Positions 56,846 to 64,000 of a stretch of 64,000 nt of DNA are shown piece after piece (position 1 is the first letter of the stretch; the number at the start of each line of letters is the position of its first letter). The stretch is from Methylococcales bacterium (GTDB lineage: Bacteria; Pseudomonadota; Gammaproteobacteria; Methylococcales; Methylomonadaceae). A program made the translations under genes and the position numbers. Under the pieces are notes generated by a model, which saw nothing but the letters and a program-made list of their open reading frames with translations, did not search any database and was not told where the DNA came from. The stretch is from positions 1,240,001 through 1,304,000 of the forward strand of contig JAUZSN010000002.1 in the NCBI GenBank assembly GCA_030949405.1, read 5' to 3'.

Positions 56846-58486
56846 TTGAGTAAAAAACTTTTTAAATCGACCGCTATTGTCAGTGGGATGACGATGATCT
56901 CAAGAATTTTAGGCTTTATTAGGGATATGTTATTTGCACGAATTTTTGGGGTTGATTCGGGAACCGATGCTTTTTTTGTTGCCTTTAAAATTCCTAATTT
57001 TTTACGACGATTATTTGCAGAAGGGGCCTTTGCTCAAGCCTTTGTTCCCGTATTAGCGGACTACAAAGAAAAAGGCAGTCAAGAGGCGTTGAAGCTTTTT
57101 ATTGATCGAACCGCAGGCGCGTTGGCTTTAATTTTAATGGCGGTGACGATTATTGGAATGATCGCCGCGCCCTTACTGATTATGTTATTTGCGCCAGGTT
57201 TTATGTGGGAAGGCAATCAATATGATTTAGCGGTGCAGATGTTACGAATCACCTTTCCCTATTTATTTTTTATTTCTTCTGTCGCCTTTGCAGGGGGAAT
57301 TTTAAATTCACATGGACAGTTTGCCGTTCCCGCCTTTACCCCTGTATTTTTAAATCTTTGTATGATTAGTGCGGCCATTTGGTTATCACCACTGATGGCT
57401 GAACCTATTATAGCTTTGGCTTGGGGGGTTTTTATTGCAGGAATGGTACAGTTAGCGTTTCAATTACCCGCGTTAATGGCATTGGGTTTGGTGCCGCGTC
57501 CTCAGTTTGGATTTAAAGATTCAGGGGTTAAACGAATTATGTCGTTAATGTTACCTGCTATTTTTGGGGTGTCCATTACTCAGATTAATTTGTTACTTGA
57601 TACCTTATTGGCCTCATTCTTAGCCGCAGGAAGTGTTTCATGGCTCTATTATTCAGATCGCTTGGTTGAATTTCCATTAGGTCTTTTTGGAATTGCACTG
57701 GCCACGGTTATTTTACCGAGTTTATCTAAAAATCATGCCGCCAAAGATCATGAGGCTTTTTCACGGTCGTTGGACTGGGGTTTACGGTTAGTGTTACTTA
57801 TCGGTATTCCGTCGTCGATTGGTTTATTTTTATTAGCGGAGCCGATGTTATCGACGCTGTTTAAATATAATGAATTTGGAATCAACGACGTGCAGATGGC
57901 GGGTAAAAGTTTGATGGCGTATTCAGTTGGATTATTAGGCTTCATTTTGGTGAAAATTTTAGTCCCTGGGTTTACATCACGTAAAGATATGAAAACCCCT
58001 GTTCGCTTTGGAATTTATGCCATGATTGCGAATATGGTGTTTAATTTAATTTTATATTACCCATTGGCTCATGCAGGATTAGCGTTAGCAACCTCATTAG
58101 GGGCTTTTTTTAATGCGAGCTTGTTATTAAAGCAGTTGCTAAAAGAAAAAATTTATCAACCTGTGCAAGGTTGGAAAAACTATTTATTGAAAATTATCCT
58201 CGCAAATAGTGTGATGGGCGGGTGTCTTTATTATTTTGTTGATATAACGCGTTGGTATGACTGGAATGCGTTGGATAAAATAATGTATTTGGCCTTAACG
58301 ATTATTTTAGCGGCTTTAGTGTATGCGATTGTTTTATTGTTAAGTGGTTTTCGGCCTCAACATTTATCGCCGCAATTAGTTGATTTAATGCCTGTTGATA
58401 CGCATCGAAGACACAAGAAAAAATCAAGGAAATTAAATAAACGACAGCGGCTTAAGCAACAACGCCGACGTAGTCGTCAAAAATAA
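56846..58486 (+). CDS. murJ: Lipid II flippase MurJ
   Basis: 546 residues, about 14 transmembrane helices of the MOP superfamily. The start SKKLFKSTAIVSGMTMISRILGFIRDMLFARIFG and FLRRLFAEGAFAQAFVPVLADYK contain the essential arginines of MurJ. It exports lipid II for peptidoglycan synthesis. Initiation is at TTG 56846, an unusual start chosen because homology begins there and no ATG lies near. The C-terminus has an extra basic tail (RRHKKKSRKLNKRQRLKQQR) predicted to lie in the cytoplasm. Confidence 0.94.
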   Translation: MSKKLFKSTAIVSGMTMISRILGFIRDMLFARIFGVDSGTDAFFVAFKIPNFLRRLFAEGAFAQAFVPVLADYKEKGSQEALKLFIDRTAGALALILMAVTIIGMIAAPLLIMLFAPGFMWEGNQYDLAVQMLRITFPYLFFISSVAFAGGILNSHGQFAVPAFTPVFLNLCMISAAIWLSPLMAEPIIALAWGVFIAGMVQLAFQLPALMALGLVPRPQFGFKDSGVKRIMSLMLPAIFGVSITQINLLLDTLLASFLAAGSVSWLYYSDRLVEFPLGLFGIALATVILPSLSKNHAAKDHEAFSRSLDWGLRLVLLIGIPSSIGLFLLAEPMLSTLFKYNEFGINDVQMAGKSLMAYSVGLLGFILVKILVPGFTSRKDMKTPVRFGIYAMIANMVFNLILYYPLAHAGLALATSLGAFFNASLLLKQLLKEKIYQPVQGWKNYLLKIILANSVMGGCLYYFVDITRWYDWNALDKIMYLALTIILAALVYAIVLLLSGFRPQHLSPQLVDLMPVDTHRRHKKKSRKLNKRQRLKQQRRRSRQK

Positions 58487-58549
58487 GAATCGTTACCGTC
58501 TAAAGAGAAGTACATGCCCTCTTTTTAGACACGGATTTAACCGCGTCGC

Positions 58550-59734
58550 TTATAATCCTGCTAATAAATCTTGTTTGATATCGTCACTATTTTCTAATCC
58601 AACTGAAATACGCACTAAGCCTTCTTTAATACCTGCTTGAGCTCGAATTTCAGGGGATAATCGTCCGTGTGTGGTCGTTGCAGGGTGTGTAATGGTTGAT
58701 TTAACATCCCCTAAATTAGCGGTAATTGAGATGAGTTTTGTGCCATCAATTAATTTCCAAGCCCCGTCTTTACCATTCTTAACTTCAAAACTAACCACGC
58801 CGCCAAAACCACGTTGTTGTTCCTTTGCCAGTTGATGTTGTGCATGGGACGTTAAGCCTGGGTAATGTACTTTGATAACATTTTCCTGCTGTTCTAACCA
58901 TGAGGCTAATTTCATCGCATTTTCACAATGGGCTTTCATCCGAATAGCGAGGGTTTCCAGTCCCGATAAAAATACCCACGCATTAAAGGCACTCATGGTC
59001 GCCCCGCTTGTTCGTAAGTAGGGGTAAAATGATTTTTCAATTAATTCATTTGTGCTAATGACCGCCCCGCCAATACATCGCCCATGTCCATCAATATATT
59101 TCGTGGTGGAGTGGACAATAATATCCGCCCCTAATTCCAGCGGTGTTTGTAAAATAGGGGTGCAAAAAACATTATCAACCACTAATAAGCAATCATGCTT
59201 ATGAGCTATTTCAGCTAAGGCTTTAATATCAACAATTTCGATTAAAGGGTTTGAGGGGGTTTCAACAAATAAAAATTGGGTCTCAGGTTTTATTGCCGCT
59301 TCCCACGCCTCTAAATCGGTTAATTTTACAAAATCCGTGGTGACGCCAAATTTACCAAAATAATTTTCAAACATTAAAATGGTATTGCCGAATACACTGC
59401 GTGACGAAACAATATGATCCCCCGCCTTGAGCAAACTCATGCCTAATGACATGATTGCGGCCATGCCTGATGCAAAGGCTAAACAGCGTTCGCCTTTTTC
59501 CATAAAGGCTAATCGTTGTTGAAACGCATCAACCGTTGGGTTGGTGAAACGTGAATAAATATTGCCTTTTTTCTGGCCTGTAAACCGTAAATAAGCATCT
59601 TCTGCACTGTCAAAAACATAGCTTGAGGTGGCAAAAATAGGAATGCTATGTTCTGTTTCTAAGCCACGCTGTTGACCTGCTCTAACAGCTTGGGTTTCTA
59701 AGGCGTAATCGTTCCAATCAATCGGGTTTTTCAT
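58550..59734 (-). CDS. metZ: O-succinylhomoserine sulfhydrylase
   Basis: PLP enzyme of the Cys/Met metabolism family giving homocysteine by direct sulfhydrylation. 394 residues; YSRFTNPTVDAFQQRLAFME, the PLP lysine in IVHSTTKYIDGHGRCIGG and SFNAWVFLSGLETL-type SAFNAWVFLSGLETLAIRM are present. Its place after folC-SPOR-cvpA-purF is the conserved context for metZ in Pseudomonas-like gammaproteobacteria, which supports this choice over cystathionine gamma-synthase. Confidence 0.9.
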   Translation of the reverse strand: MKNPIDWNDYALETQAVRAGQQRGLETEHSIPIFATSSYVFDSAEDAYLRFTGQKKGNIYSRFTNPTVDAFQQRLAFMEKGERCLAFASGMAAIMSLGMSLLKAGDHIVSSRSVFGNTILMFENYFGKFGVTTDFVKLTDLEAWEAAIKPETQFLFVETPSNPLIEIVDIKALAEIAHKHDCLLVVDNVFCTPILQTPLELGADIIVHSTTKYIDGHGRCIGGAVISTNELIEKSFYPYLRTSGATMSAFNAWVFLSGLETLAIRMKAHCENAMKLASWLEQQENVIKVHYPGLTSHAQHQLAKEQQRGFGGVVSFEVKNGKDGAWKLIDGTKLISITANLGDVKSTITHPATTTHGRLSPEIRAQAGIKEGLVRISVGLENSDDIKQDLLAGL

Positions 59735-59775
59735 AGATAGAGGGGGTGTTATAAAGGCAGTGTATTTTACTTTCT

Positions 59776-59806
59776 GCGTAGGATGGGCTATAAACCCAGC
59801 CTACGC
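59776..59806. repeat. GTAGG-type palindrome between metZ and purF
   Basis: Perfect outer stem GCGTAGG/CCTACGC with inner GGGCT/AACCC-like pairing. It resembles short GTAGGnTGGG palindromes that are dispersed in many gammaproteobacterial and cyanobacterial genomes, and may end the purF transcript. Confidence 0.5.
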
Positions 59807-59848
59807 GGTGTAAGTTTTGAAAATCAGGCGATTTTTAGACGGTAAACT

Positions 59849-61357
59849 CTAAATTGAATTTTGCATTTCAATGCTGTAATTTTCATTATTTCGTGTTTGT
59901 TGAGCGGTATCATTACGTAATCGTTCAATACGTTCTAAATACGCCTCATCTATATCCCCTGTAATATAGTGCTGACTAAAGCAGGAGGTATCAAAATGTT
60001 TAATTTCTCTATTTCCACGTTGTACCGCTTCAATTAAATCATTCAAATCCTGATAAATCATTTTATCGGCACCAATAACTTGACTGATCTCCTCTTCATT
60101 ACGATTATGAGCAATGAGTTCGTTTACAGCAGGCATATCAATACCATAAACATTAGGGTAGCGTACAGGAGGGGCGGCTGAGGCAAAATAAACTTTTTTA
60201 GCCCCTGCATCACGGGCCATTTGAATAATTTGTCCTGATGTGGTTCCTCTTACAATCGAGTCATCGACTAATAAAACATTTTTACCTTCAAACTCTAAAT
60301 CAATGGCATTGAGTTTTTGCCGTACTGATTTTTTACGCATTTTTTGACCGGGCATAATAAAAGTCCGCCCAATATAGCGATTTTTTATAAAGCCTTCGCG
60401 AAATTTAACATCCAGTTTTTTTGCCATTTCCAATGCCGAGGCTCGACTGGTTTCAGGAATGGGAATAACGACATCAATATCATGATCGGGCCAGTTTTTA
60501 AGAATTTGATCCGCTAGTTTTTCACCCATTCGTAACCGCGCTTTATAAACGGAAATGCCATCAATAATCGAATCAGGTCGAGCAAAATACACATATTCAA
60601 AAATACAGGGGCAATGATCGACAATATCAGAGCATTGCTGGGTATGTAGTTTTCCTGAAGATTCAATGAAGACTGCTTCACCGGGTTCTATATCACGGGT
60701 CAATTTAAAATCTAAAATATCTAAGGCGACATTTTCAGAGGCAATCATAAAATCAGTGCCTTCTTCGGTTTGACGCTCGCCAAACACAATCGGTCGAATA
60801 CCATGAGGGTCACGAAAACCTAAGATCCCCACGCCTGCAATCATCACGACAACAGCATAAGCGCCTTTACAACGTCTATGAACCCCTTCAACGGCTTTAA
60901 AAACATCTTGAGGGCTGATTTTTAATTTTCCTAAGCTTTGTAGCTCATGAGCAAAGATGTTTAATAAAATTTCAGAATCGGAATCGGTATTAAGATGGCG
61001 TTGATCTTCAATAAATAAGGCTTTTTTTAAATCGTCAGTATTGGTTAAATTACCGTTATGAGCCAAGGTTAAACCAAAGGGCGAATTGACATAAAAAGGT
61101 TGGGCTTCAGCCGAACTGGTACAACCTGCGGTTGGGTAACGAACATGGGCTATTCCCATTGAACCGCGTAAACGCATCATTTGTGCGTTATTAAAAACAT
61201 CGCGTGTTAGGCCATTTTCTTTACGTAAATGTAATCGTCCGTTTTCACAGGTTACAATCCCCGCTGCATCTTGTCCTCGGTGTTGTAATACCGTTAAGGC
61301 ATCATAAAGTTCTTGGTTTACATCTTGATGGGAAACAATACCCGCAATACCACACAT
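59849..61357 (-). CDS. purF: Amidophosphoribosyltransferase
   Basis: First committed step of purine synthesis. 502 residues: N-terminal nucleophile Cys2 in MCGIAGIV (class II glutamine amidotransferase, [11 protein letters not shown]), then the phosphoribosyltransferase domain with the PRPP loop [17 protein letters not shown]. Follows cvpA with a 339-bp gap, larger than usual. Confidence 0.97.
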   Translation of the reverse strand: MCGIAGIVSHQDVNQELYDALTVLQHRGQDAAGIVTCENGRLHLRKENGLTRDVFNNAQMMRLRGSMGIAHVRYPTAGCTSSAEAQPFYVNSPFGLTLAHNGNLTNTDDLKKALFIEDQRHLNTDSDSEILLNIFAHELQSLGKLKISPQDVFKAVEGVHRRCKGAYAVVVMIAGVGILGFRDPHGIRPIVFGERQTEEGTDFMIASENVALDILDFKLTRDIEPGEAVFIESSGKLHTQQCSDIVDHCPCIFEYVYFARPDSIIDGISVYKARLRMGEKLADQILKNWPDHDIDVVIPIPETSRASALEMAKKLDVKFREGFIKNRYIGRTFIMPGQKMRKKSVRQKLNAIDLEFEGKNVLLVDDSIVRGTTSGQIIQMARDAGAKKVYFASAAPPVRYPNVYGIDMPAVNELIAHNRNEEEISQVIGADKMIYQDLNDLIEAVQRGNREIKHFDTSCFSQHYITGDIDEAYLERIERLRNDTAQQTRNNENYSIEMQNSI

Positions 61358-61696
61358 TTTTTATCCTGAATTACACAATTAAAGTCATCGAGAAATGTTA
61401 AATTTTCAAGGGGGAATAAGGTTAGAAAAAGTAACACGTTCGGTTGTTTTTATCTATTACTTTTATTGTAGGCGAGGCGCGTTTATTTGTGATCGCAAAA
61501 AACGTAACCCCGCCTACAAAATTTCTTTTGATTTTGTATACGACTTTCCGAAGTTATTAACCCCTTATTTCTTTATTATTAACGGATATTACGCAAAAAT
61601 AATAAATAACCAAATAGTTAAGCCATAACTATTTTTTATTGGGCGTGAAAAAACTTGTTTTTTCATTCCGTTGTATAAACAACGGTTAAGTGATTA
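61358..61696. other. Intergenic region between cvpA and purF with inverted repeats
   Basis: Contains an inverted repeat TTGTAGGCG ... CGCCTACAA (61466-61519, core with GCGTTTA/AACGTAA) and a hairpin GAAAAAACTTGTTTTTTC (about 61646-61663). The first resembles the palindrome at 59776-59806. The gap probably contains the purF promoter. No gene seen. Confidence 0.5.
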
Positions 61697-62176
61697 TTAT
61701 ATATCCGTTATTTCAGGTGGAATTTGTTCTCGTAACCATAAGGCGAGAACTTTAAAGTGTGGAATTAAGCTGGATTGTTTCCATAAGGCTTGTTCAGGGG
61801 CGGGAGTTAATCCTGCCAGCATAATGAGCAAGGCAACGACAATTCCACCGCGTGCAACGCCTAATAATGTGCCTAAAAAGCGGTCAATTCCTGTTAATCC
61901 TGTTTTTTCAAGTAATAACTCGGCAAAATAATTAACAATCCCACTAATAATAAGGGTAATGGCTAATAAAACGACAAAGGCAATGGCAATTCTAGCTGCG
62001 GGAAAGTCCACCCAATTTTCTAATAAAACAGAAAAGGAGCGGCTAAATTTTATTCCAACCCAAATAGCAAGAATCCATGCCAATAATGATAAGACTTCTT
62101 TGACTAAACCGCGTAACAATCCTATCAGTGACGAGAGGGTAATGATAGCAATAATGACATAATCTATTTCGTTCAT
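61697..62176 (-). CDS. cvpA: CvpA family membrane protein
   Basis: 159 residues with four transmembrane helices and the start NEIDYVIIAIITLSSLIGLLRGLVKEVLSL typical of CvpA (needed for colicin V production, linked to envelope stress). In the conserved order SPOR gene-cvpA-purF. A proline-rich hinge (LAGLTPAPEQ) precedes the C-terminus. Confidence 0.92.
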   Translation of the reverse strand: MNEIDYVIIAIITLSSLIGLLRGLVKEVLSLLAWILAIWVGIKFSRSFSVLLENWVDFPAARIAIAFVVLLAITLIISGIVNYFAELLLEKTGLTGIDRFLGTLLGVARGGIVVALLIMLAGLTPAPEQALWKQSSLIPHFKVLALWLREQIPPEITDI

Positions 62177-62204
62177 CGTAACTAATTGCTGATAAAGTGA
62201 AAAT

Positions 62205-62810
62205 TTAAGGCGCTAATATAATAATACTTTTAACGTTATTTAATTGATTTAATTTGGTTTTAATTTCTTTTGCGCGTGGCTTACTTAATTCAGGCCCGAC
62301 ACGTAATCGGTAAACCGTTCGTCCTTTTGATAAGGCAGAACTTACGAGGGCTGAAAATCCCTGATTTCTTAATTTATCTCGAAATGAAAACGCATTTTCT
62401 TCGCGATTAAAACTAGCCACTTGAATAAACCAACGATCCGCTTGAAGGGTCTCTTCAACAGGAGCGGCTAATACAGGAGCCGCTAATACAGGTATTTCTG
62501 ATACAGGGGGTAACTGTATTGGACTCTCATCTATAATAGGGCGTGGTTTTTTAGCCACGGCTAAAACCTGGGGTTTACTTTCTTTGGGGGGTAGACTTTC
62601 CTCGGTTACTAAAACATCACTCACCCCTTCGGGTAATAAAGTGGCGGTTAATGAAGGTGAATCAAGCGATTGTTCGGGAATAGTAAGCAATTCGGTTTGT
62701 TGACTTTCACTTTTAGAGTCATTAAGAAGCATAGGCAAAAAAATCATGGCTAAAATAGTCACAACAGAGGCCCCTACGACTCTATTTCTTAATTCTTCAT
62801 CTATTTCCAT
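62205..62810 (-). CDS. SPOR-domain cell-division protein (DedD-like)
   Basis: 201 residues: a cytoplasmic start (MEIDEELRNRVVGA), one transmembrane helix (about 13-30), a Pro/Glu-rich periplasmic linker with an imperfect repeat PVLAAPVLAAPVEE, and a C-terminal SPOR domain (about 125-200, WFIQVASFNREENAFSFRDKL) that binds denuded septal glycan. The position between folC and cvpA matches dedD. Confidence 0.9.
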   Translation of the reverse strand: MEIDEELRNRVVGASVVTILAMIFLPMLLNDSKSESQQTELLTIPEQSLDSPSLTATLLPEGVSDVLVTEESLPPKESKPQVLAVAKKPRPIIDESPIQLPPVSEIPVLAAPVLAAPVEETLQADRWFIQVASFNREENAFSFRDKLRNQGFSALVSSALSKGRTVYRLRVGPELSKPRAKEIKTKLNQLNNVKSIIILAP

Positions 62811-62821
62811 TCTTTATGACC

Positions 62822-64000
62822 CTACTTGTTTTCAAATTCTGTCAAATAATCGGACACTAAAAAGAAAGAGCCAAAAATTAAAATGAGTTCATCTTTATGC
62901 GCATTTTTTTTAGCGGCCGCAAGGGCCTCTTTAAAATGTTGAAACCCAAACGCAACATTTGTAATATTTTTTTGTTTAAATTCTTGGCGTAAAACCGATT
63001 CTTTAACCGCCCTAGGGCTTTTTATCGGGCTAATAAACCAATCAAAAACTCGATTATTCATAATATCAAGAATACTTGTTATATCTTTATCTTTCATAAT
63101 AGCAAAGACAGCGTGTATTTTTTTGTTTTTAAACTCGGTGGTTAAATAATGGGCTAACATTTTAACCGCTTGTGGGTTATGGCCAACATCTAATAAAATA
63201 GGTATATCATCGTCGATTAATTGAAAGCGACCTTTTAAGTGGGTCTTTTTTAACCCCTCAGTGATGGAATTTTCATCAACCGATAAATAAGGTTGCATTT
63301 CGGTAATTGCCATCAACACCGTCGAGGCATTATTAAATTGATGCAAGCCTTTTAGAGCGGGAACGGGTAAGTGTGTATAGTGTTGATTCGCACTTTTCCA
63401 GTCCCAATCATTTGACCTTATTTGAGATTCAAAATCGGTATTAATGCAGCGTAAAGGCGTTTGTTTTTCGGTTGCGGCTGTTATTAATGAGAGCGGGGGC
63501 TGGGCATCGCCAATCACTGCTAACACGTTTTTTCTAAAAATCCCCGCTTTTTCATAGCCAATAGCTTCACGCGTCCCGCCTAACCAGTCGACATGATCAA
63601 GACAAATACTACTAATTAATGTCAAATGGGCCGTTAAAATATTAACCGCATCTAACCGTCCGCCCAAACCGACTTCTAAGAGTTGAATATCTAAATTTTC
63701 GCGCGAAAAAATATCAATAGCAGCTAAGGTTCCAAATTCAAAATAACTGAGTGACCCATTTTCACGTACGGCATCTATCCGTTCAAAAGCCTCACAAATA
63801 GATCCATTATCGACAGGAATACCATCAATTTTAATCCGTTCATTGTAATTTACAATATGAGGGGAAGTATACGTTCCAACTTTATACCCCTGTGCTTTAT
63901 AAATAGCTTCTAAAAAGGCAATACAAGAGCCTTTTCCATTGGTTCCGCCAACGATAATGGTTAACGGCTGCTTATAATTTGGATGTAACCGATTAAAAAC
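62822..64000 (-). CDS. folC: Folylpolyglutamate synthase / dihydrofolate synthase, 5' end outside the window
   Basis: Adds glutamates to folates; Mur-ligase fold. The frame is open from the stop at 62822 to the window edge, with no in-frame start needed at 63667 (a TTG codon inside VGLGGRLDA). The ATP P-loop IVGGTNGKGSCIAFLE lies near 63925-63960, followed by YTSPHIVNYNERI, LEVGLGGRLDAVN and HVDWLG. About 393 residues are present; roughly the first 30-40 are missing. 11 bp separate it from the SPOR gene. Confidence 0.95.
   Translation of the reverse strand, partial: VFNRLHPNYKQPLTIIVGGTNGKGSCIAFLEAIYKAQGYKVGTYTSPHIVNYNERIKIDGIPVDNGSICEAFERIDAVRENGSLSYFEFGTLAAIDIFSRENLDIQLLEVGLGGRLDAVNILTAHLTLISSICLDHVDWLGGTREAIGYEKAGIFRKNVLAVIGDAQPPLSLITAATEKQTPLRCINTDFESQIRSNDWDWKSANQHYTHLPVPALKGLHQFNNASTVLMAITEMQPYLSVDENSITEGLKKTHLKGRFQLIDDDIPILLDVGHNPQAVKMLAHYLTTEFKNKKIHAVFAIMKDKDITSILDIMNNRVFDWFISPIKSPRAVKESVLRQEFKQKNITNVAFGFQHFKEALAAAKKNAHKDELILIFGSFFLVSDYLTEFENK

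Noticed and set aside
63667-63669. TTG at 63667 as the start of folC
   Set aside because: The frame continues upstream to the window edge with the FolC P-loop and other conserved motifs, so the true start lies outside.

Overview
The window looks like a chromosomal segment of a low-GC gammaproteobacterium. The housekeeping genes support this: a folC-SPOR-cvpA-purF-metZ string, rplM-rpsI, moaC/moaD/moaE, ispH, a Pat-type ADP-forming acyl-CoA ligase fused to a GNAT domain, a dihaem cytochrome c4, DUF502 and UPF0182 proteins, a Lpp-like lipoprotein and a bacterial alpha-2-macroglobulin. Low-GC methanotrophs (Methylococcales) or sulphur-oxidising Thiotrichales are plausible hosts, but nothing in the window is decisive (no methane, methanol or sulphur oxidation genes).

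Layout. 1-1902: nested insertion-sequence debris, with an IS5-like element inside an IS4-like remnant. 2044-2800: a tandem-repeat, zinc-ribbon-like protein broken in a G run. 3328-31654: mostly conserved core metabolism: phosphoglucomutase, L,D-transpeptidase, Lpp-like lipoprotein, tRNA-Phe, PlsC, cytochrome c4, an AGCS transporter operon, molybdopterin synthesis, Pat, HisC, IspH, UPF0182, FBPase, ExoIII, L31, citrate synthase, L13/S9, ErpA, PheA and SerC. 32216-37889: accessory island with a TonB-dependent receptor, a two-domain geosmin synthase and a family 2 encapsulin shell protein. 38296-43203: a giant alpha-2-macroglobulin lipoprotein. 43214-44556: a Uma2 nuclease and an MNT/HEPN toxin-antitoxin pair. 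Then alaS. 47208-51127: dense mobile-element graveyard (DUF6399-type IS, IS5 end, orphan BrnA, group II intron RT scrap, IS4 copies). 51128-53418: truncated DUF1326 protein, SDR, beta-carbonic anhydrase, DUF938 methyltransferase. 53611-56284: second mobile-element zone with an IS481 element, an IS630 scrap, an unassigned 132-bp inverted-repeat element and a nuclease gene with an in-frame stop. 56489-64000: rpsT, murJ, metZ, purF, cvpA, SPOR gene and folC, the last running off the right edge.

Main finding. A geosmin synthase gene lies directly upstream of a gene for a family 2 encapsulin (an HK97-fold nanocompartment). The synthase carries three copies of an LG(T/M)SAxxIxxL motif: one in the linker between the two cyclase domains and two in a low-complexity C-terminal tail. 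This suggests that geosmin synthesis from farnesyl diphosphate is packaged in a protein shell, with the repeats as candidate docking sequences. The shell protein is too short to hold the cyclic-nucleotide-binding domain that I associate with terpene-cyclase-linked (2B) encapsulins.

Second theme. Five short inverted-repeat elements (68-149 bp) scattered over 53 kb share their ends with the DUF6399-type IS at 47208-48909, and the clearest are flanked by 8-bp direct repeats. They look like non-autonomous (MITE) derivatives of that IS. All calls come from reading the sequence and recalled family knowledge; no database search was run.
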